From an uncultured Clostridium sp. (GTDB lineage: Bacteria > Bacillota > Clostridia > Clostridiales > Clostridiaceae), in contig NZ_CAMTIG010000023.1 in the NCBI RefSeq assembly GCF_947072515.1, forward strand, positions 1-55,838: a stretch of DNA of 55,838 nt, written 5' to 3'. The position numbers and the translations under genes are program-made. Position 1 is the stretch's first letter; each line of letters opens with the position of its first letter. The notes below the pieces were generated by a model. It saw only the letters and a list, made by a program, of their open reading frames with translations. It was not told where the DNA came from and made no database searches. Below, in pieces: positions 9,331 to 20,116 of this stretch.

Positions 9331-9357
9331 TTAGCACTCGAGCTTAATGAGTGCTAA
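9331..9357 (+). promoter_or_regulatory. CIRCE operator for HrcA
   Basis: The sequence TTAGCACTC, nine bases, then GAGTGCTAA matches the CIRCE consensus exactly. HrcA binds this element and represses the operon until heat stress. Confidence 0.97.
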
Positions 9358-9373
9358 CAAAAGAGGTGATGTT

Positions 9374-10405
9374 ATGATTATTGATGATAGAAAAATAAAA
9401 ATACTTCAAGCTATTATCAATGATTACATTAATACAGGAGAACCTGTTGGCTCAAGAACAATCGCTAAAAAATACGACTTAGGAGTTGGACCTGCCACTA
9501 TCAGAAATGAAATGGCTGACTTAGAAGAGCTGGGGTTATTAGAACAACCTCATACATCTGCTGGAAGAATACCATCAAGCAAAGGTTATAGAATGTATGT
9601 AGACAGTATGATGGGAAATTCAATTTTAAGTAAAGAGGAAGAACTTAGAATAAAAGAGTATGTAATTGATTCTGCAATGCTAGAGGTTAGTAAGATAGTT
9701 AAAAATGCAAGCACATTGCTTTCAGAATTAACCAATTTAACCTGTGTTGTAAAAACTCCATCAATGAATATGTGTAGAGTAAAAGCTATACAATTAATGA
9801 AAGTTGATATGGATAATTTACTTTTTGTAGTCATTACAAATAGTGAAATGATTAAAAATCATTTAATTAAAATTAAAAAGATGCCTTTAAGTGAAGATAT
9901 TAACTCTCTAAATAAATTATTAAATCAAAGGTTAAAAGATTTAACTATTGATGAAATAAATTTAGAAGTAATAAATAACTTGAAAAATGATTTAGAAGGT
10001 CATGAAGAACTATTTAATGCTATTCTACCAACTCTTTATACATGCCTGAAAGAAGAAGATTCAAAGGAAGTGTTTATGGAAGGAACAACAAATATATTCA
10101 ATTATCCTGAATATAATGATGTTCAAAAAGTAAAAGAAATTCTTTCACTTCTTCACGATAAGGAATGTGTACTTGAACTCATAGAACCACAAAAAGATAT
10201 CACTATAAAAATTGGTGAAGAGAATTTCATCCCCGAAGCTAAAGAATGCAGTATAATATCTGCTGAATATTCTTTAGGTGATGGTGCTAAAGGAACAATA
10301 GGACTTATAGGACCAAGGCGAATAAATTATTCAAAAGTTGTAGCTATAATGGCACAAGTTATGAAGGAATTAAATAAAACCTTAAGAGGGGATTTAGATA
10401 AATAA
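9374..10405 (+). CDS. hrcA: Heat-inducible transcription repressor HrcA
   Basis: The 343-residue repressor has an N-terminal winged helix ([19 protein letters not shown], then [20 protein letters not shown]) and ends with the conserved block [19 protein letters not shown]. It binds CIRCE and is kept active by GroEL. The start at 9374 follows AAGAGGTGAT. An in-frame ATG at 9347 lies inside the CIRCE element without a ribosome binding site and was not chosen. It is the first gene of the dnaK operon and so represses itself. Confidence 0.96.
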   Translation: MIIDDRKIKILQAIINDYINTGEPVGSRTIAKKYDLGVGPATIRNEMADLEELGLLEQPHTSAGRIPSSKGYRMYVDSMMGNSILSKEEELRIKEYVIDSAMLEVSKIVKNASTLLSELTNLTCVVKTPSMNMCRVKAIQLMKVDMDNLLFVVITNSEMIKNHLIKIKKMPLSEDINSLNKLLNQRLKDLTIDEINLEVINNLKNDLEGHEELFNAILPTLYTCLKEEDSKEVFMEGTTNIFNYPEYNDVQKVKEILSLLHDKECVLELIEPQKDITIKIGEENFIPEAKECSIISAEYSLGDGAKGTIGLIGPRRINYSKVVAIMAQVMKELNKTLRGDLDK

Positions 10406-10427
10406 AAAAAGAGGTGTTAATACGTAG

Positions 10428-11009
10428 ATGAGTAAAGAAAAAGATAAGTTAGAAAAAGATTCAGTAGAAGAAACTGTAGAAGAAACTACTGAAGATGAAG
10501 AAGTAGAAAACACAGAAGAACAAATAGAAGAAGAAACTACTGAAGATGAAATTTCATTAGTAAAGAAATATAAAGATGAAAATAAAAAATTAGCTAATGA
10601 AAATGAAGCTTTAAAAGAAAGACTTCTAAGAATAACAGCAGAGTATGATAACTATAGAAAAAGAACTGCTAAAGAAAAAGAAGGTATATATGCAGATGCA
10701 TATGTAGATGTATTAAAGGAAATAGTACCTAATATTGATAATATAGAAAGAGCTATATCATCAGAAGGTGATCTAGAAGCTTTAAAACAAGGTGTTGAAA
10801 TGACTTTAAAAGGATTCAAAAATTCTTTTGAAAAATTAGGAGTATCAGAAATTGATACAGAAAATGGATTTGATCCTAACTATCATAATGCAATAATGCA
10901 TGTTGAAGATCCTGAACTTGGAGCTAATGTAGTTGCAGAAGTTTTCATGAAGGGTTATAAAAAAGGCGATAAAGTTATAAGACATTCAATGGTTAAAACA
11001 GCTAATTAA
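10428..11009 (+). CDS. grpE: Nucleotide exchange factor GrpE
   Basis: GrpE releases ADP from DnaK. The 193-residue protein has a long acidic, low-complexity N-terminus (about residues 1-45), a coiled-coil region and the C-terminal family block LGVSEIDTENGFDPNYHNAI with GYKKGDKVIRHSMVKTAN. AGAGGTG lies upstream of the ATG. It lies between hrcA and dnaK in one operon. Confidence 0.96.
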   Translation: MSKEKDKLEKDSVEETVEETTEDEEVENTEEQIEEETTEDEISLVKKYKDENKKLANENEALKERLLRITAEYDNYRKRTAKEKEGIYADAYVDVLKEIVPNIDNIERAISSEGDLEALKQGVEMTLKGFKNSFEKLGVSEIDTENGFDPNYHNAIMHVEDPELGANVVAEVFMKGYKKGDKVIRHSMVKTAN

Positions 11010-11039
11010 AAATAAAAATAAAAATGGATTATAAAGTAG

Positions 11040-12923
<1,884 letters not shown>

Positions 12924-12959
12924 TTCTTGTAACTAAGATGAGTAATCTTATATAATACT

Positions 12960-12990
12960 AAAGGGAAGGCAAAAAGTCGTCTTCCCTTTT
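12960..12990 (+). terminator. Hairpin between dnaK and dnaJ (partial terminator or mRNA stabiliser)
   Basis: Arms AAAGGGAAG and CTTCCCTTT flank a 12-base loop and are followed by TGTTAAATTT, a poor T-run. It is more likely to reduce dnaJ expression or to mark an mRNA processing point than to stop transcription fully. Confidence 0.6.
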
Positions 12991-13029
12991 GTTAAATTTA
13001 AAAAATAAATTTGGTGGTGGAATAATAAA

Positions 13030-14166
13030 ATGGCAGATAGAGATTATTATGAAGTATTAGGTGTAGAAAAAGGTGCATCTGATGCAGATATTAAAAAGGC
13101 ATTTAGAAAGCTAGCTATCAAATATCATCCAGATAAAAATCAAGGTAATGATGAAGCACAACAAAAATTCCAAGAGATAAATGAGGCATATCAAGTACTT
13201 TCAGATCCAGAAAAGAAATCTAGATATGATCAATTTGGAACAGCTGATTTTGATGGAAGTTCAGGATTTGGCGGAGGTGGCTTCGGTGGAGGCGGCTTCG
13301 GTGGCTTTGATATGGGAGATATTTTTGATAGTTTCTTTGGTGGTGGCTTTGGTGGTGGCGGATCATCAAATGCTAGAAGAAATGGTCCAAGAAGAGGAGC
13401 AGATCTTGAATATACAATAAGATTGACTTTTGAAGAAGCTATAAGAGGTGTAGAAAAAGAAATTTCTGTAACAAGAACAGAAAACTGTGATACATGTAGT
13501 GGTTCAGGAGCAAAAGCAGGAACAAGTCCAAAAACTTGTCCAAATTGTAATGGAACAGGTCAAGTAAGAGTTCAAAGACAAACTCCACTTGGAAGTTTTG
13601 TTACTCAATCTGAATGTGATAAGTGTAATGGAACAGGAAAAGTTGTAGAAGAACCATGTCCAGATTGTAAAGGAAAAGGAAGAGTAAGAAAAAATAGAAA
13701 AATAAAAGTAAATATTCCAGCAGGTGTAGCTACAGGAAATGTAATGCCACTTAGAGGTCAAGGTGAACATGGTGTTAATGGAGGACCAGCAGGTGATTTA
13801 TATGTAAAAATCATGGTAACTCCATCAAAAGTCTTTACTAGAAAAGGTGCAGATGTTCATATAGAGACACATATAAGTATGGCTAAAGCTGCTCTTGGTA
13901 CAGAAATAACTGTTGAAACTATAGATGGAAATGTTAAATATACTATTCCAGAAGGAACACAATCAGGAACTGTATTTAGATTAAAAGGAAAAGGTATAGC
14001 TAAAGTTCAAGGTAGTGGACGTGGAGATCAATATGTAAAAATTGTAGTTGATATCCCTAAAGGGTTAAATGACAAAGCTAAAGAAGCTTTAAAAGCATTT
14101 ATGGAAGCTACAGGAGAAGAAGTAGATAAAGAAGCACATAAAAAGAAAGGCTTCTTTTCAAGATAG
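13030..14166 (+). CDS. dnaJ: Chaperone DnaJ (Hsp40)
   Basis: The 378-residue co-chaperone has a J domain with the HPD tripeptide (residues 33-35) and a glycine/phenylalanine-rich linker. Four zinc repeats of type CxxCxGxG follow ([32 protein letters not shown]), then the C-terminal substrate-binding domains. It delivers substrates to DnaK and stimulates its ATPase. It is the last heat-shock gene of the operon and is followed by a strong terminator. Confidence 0.98.
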   Translation: MADRDYYEVLGVEKGASDADIKKAFRKLAIKYHPDKNQGNDEAQQKFQEINEAYQVLSDPEKKSRYDQFGTADFDGSSGFGGGGFGGGGFGGFDMGDIFDSFFGGGFGGGGSSNARRNGPRRGADLEYTIRLTFEEAIRGVEKEISVTRTENCDTCSGSGAKAGTSPKTCPNCNGTGQVRVQRQTPLGSFVTQSECDKCNGTGKVVEEPCPDCKGKGRVRKNRKIKVNIPAGVATGNVMPLRGQGEHGVNGGPAGDLYVKIMVTPSKVFTRKGADVHIETHISMAKAALGTEITVETIDGNVKYTIPEGTQSGTVFRLKGKGIAKVQGSGRGDQYVKIVVDIPKGLNDKAKEALKAFMEATGEEVDKEAHKKKGFFSR

Positions 14167-14170
14167 CAAA

Positions 14171-14200
14171 AAAAGGTAGTTAGAAATAACTACCTTTTTT
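14171..14200 (+). terminator. Intrinsic terminator after dnaJ
   Basis: A 12-bp stem AAAAGGTAGTTA / TAACTACCTTTT with a GAAA loop is followed by T residues. Confidence 0.93.
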
Positions 14201-14318
14201 AATGTATAGAAAAATATGAATTTGTTTATTCTTTAATAAGAGAAGCTAGACAGAAAGGGCGCATAAGTGTAAAATAAAGTATTAGTATAATTACATAGAT
14301 GAAAGGAATGAAGCATTC

Positions 14319-15260
14319 ATGGAAGGAACATGGACTGAGATAAAAATAAAGACAACTAGCGAGGCAATTGAGCCAATTTCAGGTATATTTTATGGCTTAG
14401 ATTGTAAAGGGGTATCAATTGAAGATCCAAATGACATATTAGGTAGAGAACAAGGTCCTTTAACATGGGATTTTGCAGATATAAATGTATTAGAACATAA
14501 AGGTGAATTTGCTGTAGTTAAAGGATATTTTGCAGAAGAAGACAATTTAGACGAAATATTAGCTTATGTAAAAGAAAAAGTAGAAGAAATAAAAGAGTTT
14601 GGAATAGATGTTGGAGCTGGAACAGTTGAAATGTCTAAGACTCAAGAAGAAGATTGGGCAAATAACTGGAAGAAATATTATAAACCTTCAAAAATAAGTG
14701 ATAAATTAGTTGTAAAACCTATATGGGAAGAATATACAGCTAAAAATGATGAACTTATTATAGAGTTAGATCCAGGAATGGCTTTTGGAACTGGAGATCA
14801 TGAAACTACAAGTATGTGTCTTAAAGCATTAGATAAATATGTGAAAAAAGATAGTGTTGTTTTTGATGTTGGATGTGGTTCAGGAATATTAGCAATAGGA
14901 GCTGCTAAACTAGGAGCTAAAAAAGCAGTAGGAGTAGATTTAGATCCTGTTGCAGTAGAATCAGCTAAAGAAAATGTTGGATATAACAATTTAGATAATA
15001 TAGAAATTGTTTATGGTAACTTAGTAGAAGTTATAGAAGGAAAAGCTGATATTGTAGTTGCAAATATCCTTGCAGAAATAATATGTATATTAGTAGATGA
15101 TGTAAAAAGAGTATTAAAAGAAGATGGGTTATTTATCACATCAGGAATAATTCATGAAAGAGTAGATATGGTTACATCAAAATTAGAAGAAGCTGGATTT
15201 ATAGTTACTGAAATCAATAAAGATGGTGAATGGAACTGTATAGTTGCTAAATTAAAATAG
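14319..15260 (+). CDS. prmA: Ribosomal protein L11 methyltransferase
   Basis: PrmA methylates ribosomal protein L11. The 313-residue protein has the substrate-recognition N-terminal domain and a class I SAM-dependent methyltransferase fold. Visible motifs are LDPGMAFGTGDHETT, VFDVGCGSGILAIGAAKLGA (motif I) and IVVANILAEIIC (motif IV, NxLA type). A TATAAT box (14286-14291) lies upstream without a clear -35. It leads an rRNA/tRNA modification group with rsmE and mtaB. Confidence 0.95.
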   Translation: MEGTWTEIKIKTTSEAIEPISGIFYGLDCKGVSIEDPNDILGREQGPLTWDFADINVLEHKGEFAVVKGYFAEEDNLDEILAYVKEKVEEIKEFGIDVGAGTVEMSKTQEEDWANNWKKYYKPSKISDKLVVKPIWEEYTAKNDELIIELDPGMAFGTGDHETTSMCLKALDKYVKKDSVVFDVGCGSGILAIGAAKLGAKKAVGVDLDPVAVESAKENVGYNNLDNIEIVYGNLVEVIEGKADIVVANILAEIICILVDDVKRVLKEDGLFITSGIIHERVDMVTSKLEEAGFIVTEINKDGEWNCIVAKLK

Positions 15261-15273
15261 GGAGGGAAATTGT

Positions 15274-16023
15274 ATGCATAAATTTTTTACTTCGCCAGAC
15301 CTTATTGTAGATTCAAGTGCAAGAATTCTTGGTGATGATGTAAAGCATATATATAAAGTCCTTAGATTAAATGAAGGCGAAATAGTTAAGCTAAATGATT
15401 GTAATGGAAATGAGTTTTTAGCAAATATAACAAATATAACAAAAACAGAAGTAGAATTAGAAATAATAGAAAAACTTGATATTGATAATGAAAGTGGAGT
15501 GGAAATAACTCTTTTTCAAGGTCTTCCTAAAGCGCAAAAGATGGATTTAATAGTGCAAAAAGGAACGGAACTTGGAATAAAGGAGTTTATACCTGTATTA
15601 ACAAAAAGAGTTGACATTAAACTAAAAGGCGAATTTAAGAAACTAGATAGATTAAATAGAATTGCTTTAGAAGCTGCAAAACAAAGTAAGAGAAGTATTA
15701 TACCTAAAGTGATGGAACCTATAGAATTTGAAGAATTAATTAAAGGTATTAAAAATTATGACTTAATAGTAGTTCCTTATGAAAATAAGGATAATTTTGG
15801 TGTGAAAAAATTAGTATCAGAAATTAAAGATAAAGATTCTATAAAAACTATAGGTATAGTAATTGGACCTGAAGGTGGCTTTGAAGAAAGTGAAATAGAA
15901 ACACTAGAAAAAAATAATGCGAAAATAATAACATTAGGAAGTAGAATATTAAGAACTGAGACAGCAGGATTTACAGCTACTTCACTAATTCAATATGAGT
16001 TTGGTGATTTAGGAGGAATTTAA
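15274..16023 (+). CDS. rsmE: 16S rRNA m3U1498 methyltransferase
   Basis: The 249-residue SPOUT-class enzyme has an N-terminal PUA-like domain (start MHKFFTSPDL) and a trefoil-knot domain with KGTELGIKEFIPVLTKR, IGPEGGFEESE and LGSRILRTETA, the SAM-binding knot. It methylates U1498 in 16S rRNA. AGGGAGGG precedes the ATG. The stop codon abuts the mtaB start, which suggests translational coupling. Confidence 0.95.
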   Translation: MHKFFTSPDLIVDSSARILGDDVKHIYKVLRLNEGEIVKLNDCNGNEFLANITNITKTEVELEIIEKLDIDNESGVEITLFQGLPKAQKMDLIVQKGTELGIKEFIPVLTKRVDIKLKGEFKKLDRLNRIALEAAKQSKRSIIPKVMEPIEFEELIKGIKNYDLIVVPYENKDNFGVKKLVSEIKDKDSIKTIGIVIGPEGGFEESEIETLEKNNAKIITLGSRILRTETAGFTATSLIQYEFGDLGGI

Positions 16024-17331
16024 ATGAAAGTAGCATTTGCAACACTAGGATGTAGAGTTAACGTATACGAGTCAGAAGCTATGACTGAAAAATTTATAAG
16101 AGAAGGATATGAAGTTGTAGACTTTAATGAAAAGGCTGATGTGTATGTTATAAATACATGCTCAGTGACAAACATGGGAGATAAAAAATCAAGACAGATA
16201 ATAGGAAGAGCGAGAAGACAGAATGAAGATGCAATAGTTGCAGCTGTAGGATGTTATTCTCAAATCGCACCAAAAGAAGTATCTGATATAGAAGGTGTGG
16301 ATGTTGTTCTAGGAACAAGAAATAAAGGTGATGTAGTTTATTATGTAAATAAGGCTAGAGATGAGAAAAAGCCTCAAATTGAAGTTGGCGGAGTTTTAAA
16401 AAATAAAAAATTCGAAAACTTAAAAATTGAAGACTACAGAGATAAAACTAGAGCCTTTTTAAAAATTCAAGATGGATGTAATAGATTCTGTACGTATTGC
16501 TTAATTCCATATACTAGAGGTGCGGTATGTTCAAAGGACTTTAAAGTAGTATTAGATGAAATTAAAAAGCTTGCAGAACATGGATTTAAGGAAATAATCT
16601 TGTCTGGGATACATACTGCATCTTATGGATTAGATTTAGAAGGAAATGTAGATTTAATCTCTTTATTAGAGGAGATTGAAAAGGTTGATGGAATAGAAAG
16701 AGTAAGAATAGGTTCAATTGAACCAGCATTCTTTACACCAGAAGTAGTTGGGAAAATAAAGAATATGAAAAAACTTTGTCCTCAATTCCATTTATCTCTT
16801 CAAAGTGGATGTACAGAAACTTTAAAAAGAATGAATAGAAGATATACAGCTGATGAATATGAAGAAATAGTTAATATTCTTAGAGAAAATATTAAAGATA
16901 TTTCTATAACTACAGATGTTATAGTTGGTTTTCCAGGAGAAACTGAGGAAGAGTTCAACACAACATATGAATTTTTAAAGAGAAATAAATTAACAAAGAC
17001 TCATGTATTTAAATTTAGTCCAAGAACAGGAACAAAGGCTTATGATATGGAAAATCAAGTAGATGGAAATATCAAAGAAGAGAGAAGTAAAAAACTTATT
17101 GAATTAAATGACTATAATGAAGGGATGTTCAGTAAGTCTCTTGTAGGAAGAGATATGGATGTTTTAATAGAGAGAGAAGTTAAAGGGATGCCAGGCATTT
17201 TTGAAGGTTATACAAGAAATTATGTTAAGGTTCATATTAATGGATGCTCTTTAGAAAATGTAGGAAAAATAATAAATGTTAAAATTTTAGAAGATAAGGG
17301 TGACTATTGTATAGGAAACGTGGTAGAATAG
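16024..17331 (+). CDS. mtaB: tRNA t6A37 methylthiotransferase MtaB
   Basis: This radical-SAM enzyme converts t6A37 of tRNA to ms2t6A. The N-terminal UPF0004 domain carries cysteines 10, 46 and 77 for the auxiliary cluster. The radical-SAM motif CNRFCTYC supplies cysteines 152, 156 and 159. A TRAM-like C-terminal segment follows. With 435 residues and the GCRVN start it fits MtaB rather than MiaB. It is the third gene after prmA and rsmE. Confidence 0.93.
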   Translation: MKVAFATLGCRVNVYESEAMTEKFIREGYEVVDFNEKADVYVINTCSVTNMGDKKSRQIIGRARRQNEDAIVAAVGCYSQIAPKEVSDIEGVDVVLGTRNKGDVVYYVNKARDEKKPQIEVGGVLKNKKFENLKIEDYRDKTRAFLKIQDGCNRFCTYCLIPYTRGAVCSKDFKVVLDEIKKLAEHGFKEIILSGIHTASYGLDLEGNVDLISLLEEIEKVDGIERVRIGSIEPAFFTPEVVGKIKNMKKLCPQFHLSLQSGCTETLKRMNRRYTADEYEEIVNILRENIKDISITTDVIVGFPGETEEEFNTTYEFLKRNKLTKTHVFKFSPRTGTKAYDMENQVDGNIKEERSKKLIELNDYNEGMFSKSLVGRDMDVLIEREVKGMPGIFEGYTRNYVKVHINGCSLENVGKIINVKILEDKGDYCIGNVVE

Positions 17332-17362
17332 ATAAGTAGAAAAAATTAAGGAGGTGAAAATT

Positions 17363-17704
17363 GTGGATTGTATATTTTGTAAAATAATAAATGGTGAAAT
17401 ACCATCAAAAAAGATATATGAAGATGATTTAGTTTATGCTTTTCATGACATAAGTCCAGAAGCACCAGTTCACTTCTTAATTGTACCTAAAAAGCACATT
17501 GAAAGTGCTAATTTTATAAATAGTGAAAATTCCAAATATATATCACATATATTTGAAATTATAAATAAGATAACTAGTGAGCTCAACATTGGAGAAGGTG
17601 GTTATAGAATTGTCAATAACTGCGGAGTTGATGGAGGGCAAACAGTTAATCACTTACATTTTCATGTCTTAGGTGGCAGAAATTTAAAGTGGCCACCGGG
17701 TTAA
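17363..17704 (+). CDS. HIT-family nucleotide hydrolase (HinT-like)
   Basis: The 113-residue protein has the histidine triad HLHFH at residues 97-101 and a Cys pair at residues 3 and 6 (CIFC) typical of HinT-type purine nucleoside phosphoramidases. The GTG at 17363 is chosen because AAGGAGGTG (17348-17356) is spaced correctly; the earlier GTG at 17354 is inside that site. It follows mtaB closely and precedes the rpsU promoter. Confidence 0.92.
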   Translation: MDCIFCKIINGEIPSKKIYEDDLVYAFHDISPEAPVHFLIVPKKHIESANFINSENSKYISHIFEIINKITSELNIGEGGYRIVNNCGVDGGQTVNHLHFHVLGGRNLKWPPG

Positions 17705-17708
17705 AATG

Positions 17709-17745
17709 ATAAGTTTACTCTTATAAAAAATAAGTTTAATCTTAT
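17709..17745. repeat. Two phased imperfect palindromes upstream of the rpsU promoter
   Basis: The 16-mers ATAAGTTTACTCTTAT (17709-17724) and ATAAGTTTAATCTTAT (17730-17745) differ at one base, repeat with a 21-bp period (two helical turns), and each is an ATAAG-N6-CTTAT inverted repeat. The second ends two bases before the -35 box. This layout resembles a pair of protein binding sites; they could alternatively be weak hairpins ending the HIT transcript. Confidence 0.65.
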
Positions 17746-17747
17746 TG

Positions 17748-17777
17748 TTGACAGAGGGTATATAACTGTTGTATAAT
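17748..17777 (+). promoter_or_regulatory. SigA promoter of rpsU-yqeY
   Basis: TTGACA (17748-17753) and TATAAT (17772-17777) are both perfect consensus with an 18-bp spacer, giving a leader of about 65 bases before rpsU. Confidence 0.88.
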
Positions 17778-17849
17778 TTAGCGTGTGTTATTAAGCCCGT
17801 AGCTGAGTTGAAATTTATTAATTTAAGCTAGCGGAGGGAGGGATAATGA

Positions 17850-18026
17850 ATGTCAGAAATAAAAGTTGGAGAAAACGAAACTCTTGAAAGTGCATTAAGA
17901 AGATTTAAGAGAAAATGCGCAAGAGCTGGAGTTCTTACTGAAGTAAGAAAAAGAGAACACTACGAAAAACCAAGTGTAAAAAAGAAAAAGAAATCAGAAG
18001 CTGCTAGAAAGAGAAAGTTCAAATAG
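17850..18026 (+). CDS. rpsU: 30S ribosomal protein S21
   Basis: The 58-residue protein begins [19 protein letters not shown] and ends in the lysine/arginine-rich tail of S21. Its ATG at 17850 follows GGAGGGAGGG at seven bases; an ATG four bases earlier is out of frame. S21 helps base-pair mRNA leaders with 16S rRNA. It is co-transcribed with yqeY, as in most Firmicutes. Confidence 0.97.
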   Translation: MSEIKVGENETLESALRRFKRKCARAGVLTEVRKREHYEKPSVKKKKKSEAARKRKFK

Positions 18027-18055
18027 GATTTCTTTTGAAAGAAGGTATGAAATAG

Positions 18056-18508
18056 ATGCCAGAAATAAAAGTCAGACTTCAAGATGATTGGAAAAATGCT
18101 TTAAAAGCAAAAGACAAGTTTAAGTCAAGTGTTTTAAGCACAGCAAAAGCTGCTATACTACAAGTTGAAAAAACTGAAGGTATTACAGTAGATGATGCTA
18201 AGGCAATTGAAATACTTGCAAGAGAAGTCAAGCAGAGAAGAGAAGCTATGCTTGAATTTGAAAAAGGTAATAGACAGGATCTAGTTGATTCAAATAATGA
18301 AGAAATTAAAATCTTGCTAAATTACCTTCCTCAGCAATTAAGCAAACAAGAAATATTACAAATAGTCAAAGACTCAGCAGAAGAAGCGGGTGCAAATTGC
18401 ATGAAAGACATGGGAAAAGTAATGGCATTAGTAAGACCTAAAACTTTAGGGAAGGCTGATGGTAAGCTTGTAAGTCAAATAGTTAAAGATTATTTAAGTA
18501 ATAAATAG
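18056..18508 (+). CDS. yqeY: GatB/YqeY domain protein
   Basis: The 150-residue protein is the YqeY family, with RLQDDWKNALKAKDKFKSSV at the start and the GatB-like tRNA-binding tail (MGKVMALVRPKTLGKADGKL, VSQIVKDYL). The tail is shared with GatB of the amidotransferase complex, but the role of the stand-alone protein is not established. It follows rpsU by about 30 bases and is ended by two successive terminators. Confidence 0.93.
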   Translation: MPEIKVRLQDDWKNALKAKDKFKSSVLSTAKAAILQVEKTEGITVDDAKAIEILAREVKQRREAMLEFEKGNRQDLVDSNNEEIKILLNYLPQQLSKQEILQIVKDSAEEAGANCMKDMGKVMALVRPKTLGKADGKLVSQIVKDYLSNK

Positions 18509-18511
18509 CAG

Positions 18512-18533
18512 AAGGGTTCATTAGAACCTTTTT
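18512..18533 (+). terminator. First terminator after yqeY
   Basis: Arms AAGGGTTC and GAACCTTT with an ATTA loop, followed by T residues. Confidence 0.8.
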
Positions 18534-18545
18534 GTTATGAGTGAA

Positions 18546-18580
18546 GAAGATAAAGAATTATTCTTTATCTTCTTTTTTTT
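18546..18580 (+). terminator. Second, strong terminator after yqeY
   Basis: A perfect 12-bp stem GAAGATAAAGAA / TTCTTTATCTTC with a three-base loop is followed by eight T residues. Together with the preceding hairpin it isolates the rpsU operon from the sporulation genes. Confidence 0.92.
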
Positions 18581-18620
18581 ATTTGTAAAAAACATAGAAG
18601 ATTAACCTTTGTTATTTTAT

Positions 18621-18650
18621 ATCATAAATTTAATTTTTTGAACATAAAGT
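18621..18650 (+). promoter_or_regulatory. Candidate SigE promoter of yqfC-yqfD
   Basis: TCATAAA (18622-18628) and CATAAAGT (18643-18650) are 14 bp apart and resemble the mother-cell SigE elements (-35 ending in CATATT, -10 CATACAMT). yqfC and yqfD belong to the SigE regulon in Bacillus. The match is partial. Confidence 0.45.
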
Positions 18651-18680
18651 ACTATGATAGAAATAATAAAAGGAGAAAAT

Positions 18681-18974
18681 ATGGAAGAGAAATTAAATGA
18701 GAAAAAAAAGTCTATACTAAAAAAGATTAATATCCCAAGAGAAGTGTTAACAGGGGAACCTAAAATATCGATAATAGGAAAAGAAGAGATTAAAATAGAA
18801 AATCATAAGGGAATAAAAAAATTTGATGAAAATGCAATTATATTAAACTCTAATATTGGAGAAATAAATATAGAAGGGAAAAATTTTGAGATACTTTATA
18901 TTGAAGAAGAAACAATAATCATTAGTGGAATTTTTATAGGAATTTTTTATGGGGAAATGAGAAAAAATGAATAA
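18681..18974 (+). CDS. yqfC: Sporulation protein YqfC
   Basis: The 97-residue protein matches YqfC, a small sporulation protein usually paired with YqfD. It shows LTGEPKISIIGKEEIKIENH and ends with ISGIFIGIFYGE. Start 18681 follows AAAGGAG at five bases; an in-frame ATG 27 bases earlier lacks a ribosome binding site. It overlaps yqfD by eight bases, which suggests coupled translation. The biochemical role is unknown; in Bacillus the gene is transcribed in the mother cell. Confidence 0.88.
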   Translation: MEEKLNEKKKSILKKINIPREVLTGEPKISIIGKEEIKIENHKGIKKFDENAIILNSNIGEINIEGKNFEILYIEEETIIISGIFIGIFYGEMRKNE

Positions 18975-20088
18975 TGTTAGATATAAAATACGAGTTGAAG
19001 TAAATACATTAAAAATAGAAGAGATACTAAATAAATGTATAGTAGATAGAATTCCACTAAATAATATAATAAGACATAATAGAGCGTTGATTACCTTTGA
19101 GACCTTCTATGAAAATTATGAAGATCTACGTAAGATTGTAAGGCGATATGGAGGAAAGATAAAAATCATTGAGGAAAAAGGAAACATAATAAAAATAAAA
19201 AAAATAAAGAAACGATTTAGTTTATTTATAGGAGCTCTTTTATTTTTAATGTTAATTTTTACTCTTTCAAGTTTTGTGTGGGCCATTGATATAGAAACAG
19301 AAAAGAATTTATCATCTTTTGAGATAAGAGAAATTCTAAATGAATTAGGAGTAAAACAAGGAATAAGTAAAAGAAAGATAAATGTATATGAAATAGAAAA
19401 AGAAATTGAAAATAAAAGTAATGAGGTGCTTTGGGTAAGGACTAGAATAGAGGGGTCTACTTTGAAGGTGGTTTTAAAAGAAAAAGTTAATCCTCCAAAA
19501 GAAGAAAATATACTTGAGGAAAACATCTATGCAAAAATGGATGGAGAAATAAAGAGAATATATTCAGAAAAAGGAATCGCTCTAGTAAATAATGGAGACA
19601 TAGTGAAGAAGGGAGATGTATTAATTTCAGGTGATGTGCCTTTAGGTGAAGGTGAGGAACGGATAAGTTCAAAAGCGCTGGGGAAGGTAATTGCTAACAC
19701 TTTCTATACAAAGGAGATAGATGTTAAAGTTTCAGGAATAGAATGGGTAAGGACTGGGGAAATTGATAAAGATATATATATAGAGATTTTAGGAAAGAAA
19801 ATTTATTTTAAAAAAGCCTCTAAATCATTCCAAAAATATGATAAAATAGAGAGTAATGATGGTATATTAAATAAAACTACTTATCATGAAAAAACAGAAA
19901 ATGAGATAAAAATTAATAGAGAAGAAATTGTTAAAAGTTCAATAGAATCATTAGAAAAATTGTTAACAAAAGATCTTTCAATAGACGCTAAAATAATAGA
20001 AGTGAAAAATCAAATTTTAGATTTAGATGAAGGAAAAATAAAAATAATTGTTGAGTTTACTGTAGAACAAAATATAGCAAACAGATAA
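18967..20088 (+). CDS. yqfD: Sporulation protein YqfD
   Basis: The 373-residue protein has a soluble N-terminal region, one transmembrane helix near residues 84-102 (LFIGALLFLMLIFTLSSF) and a long extracytoplasmic part with the family pattern WVRTRIEGSTLKVVLKEK and VVKKGDVLISGDVP. YqfD is a mother-cell sporulation protein of uncertain function. In many relatives phoH follows it; here pgpH follows directly. Confidence 0.92.
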   Translation: MNNVRYKIRVEVNTLKIEEILNKCIVDRIPLNNIIRHNRALITFETFYENYEDLRKIVRRYGGKIKIIEEKGNIIKIKKIKKRFSLFIGALLFLMLIFTLSSFVWAIDIETEKNLSSFEIREILNELGVKQGISKRKINVYEIEKEIENKSNEVLWVRTRIEGSTLKVVLKEKVNPPKEENILEENIYAKMDGEIKRIYSEKGIALVNNGDIVKKGDVLISGDVPLGEGEERISSKALGKVIANTFYTKEIDVKVSGIEWVRTGEIDKDIYIEILGKKIYFKKASKSFQKYDKIESNDGILNKTTYHEKTENEIKINREEIVKSSIESLEKLLTKDLSIDAKIIEVKNQILDLDEGKIKIIVEFTVEQNIANR

Positions 20089-20116
20089 ACTAGTGTTTTG
20101 ATGAGAAGGTGAGAGC

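Noticed and set aside
10428..10560. Repeated GAAGAAAC-type codons at the start of grpE, considered as a tandem DNA repeat
   Set aside because: They code for the usual acidic Glu/Thr-rich N-terminus of GrpE; low-complexity protein rather than a DNA element.
13260..13370. GGTGGCTTCGGTGG repeats in dnaJ
   Set aside because: They encode the normal glycine/phenylalanine-rich linker of DnaJ.
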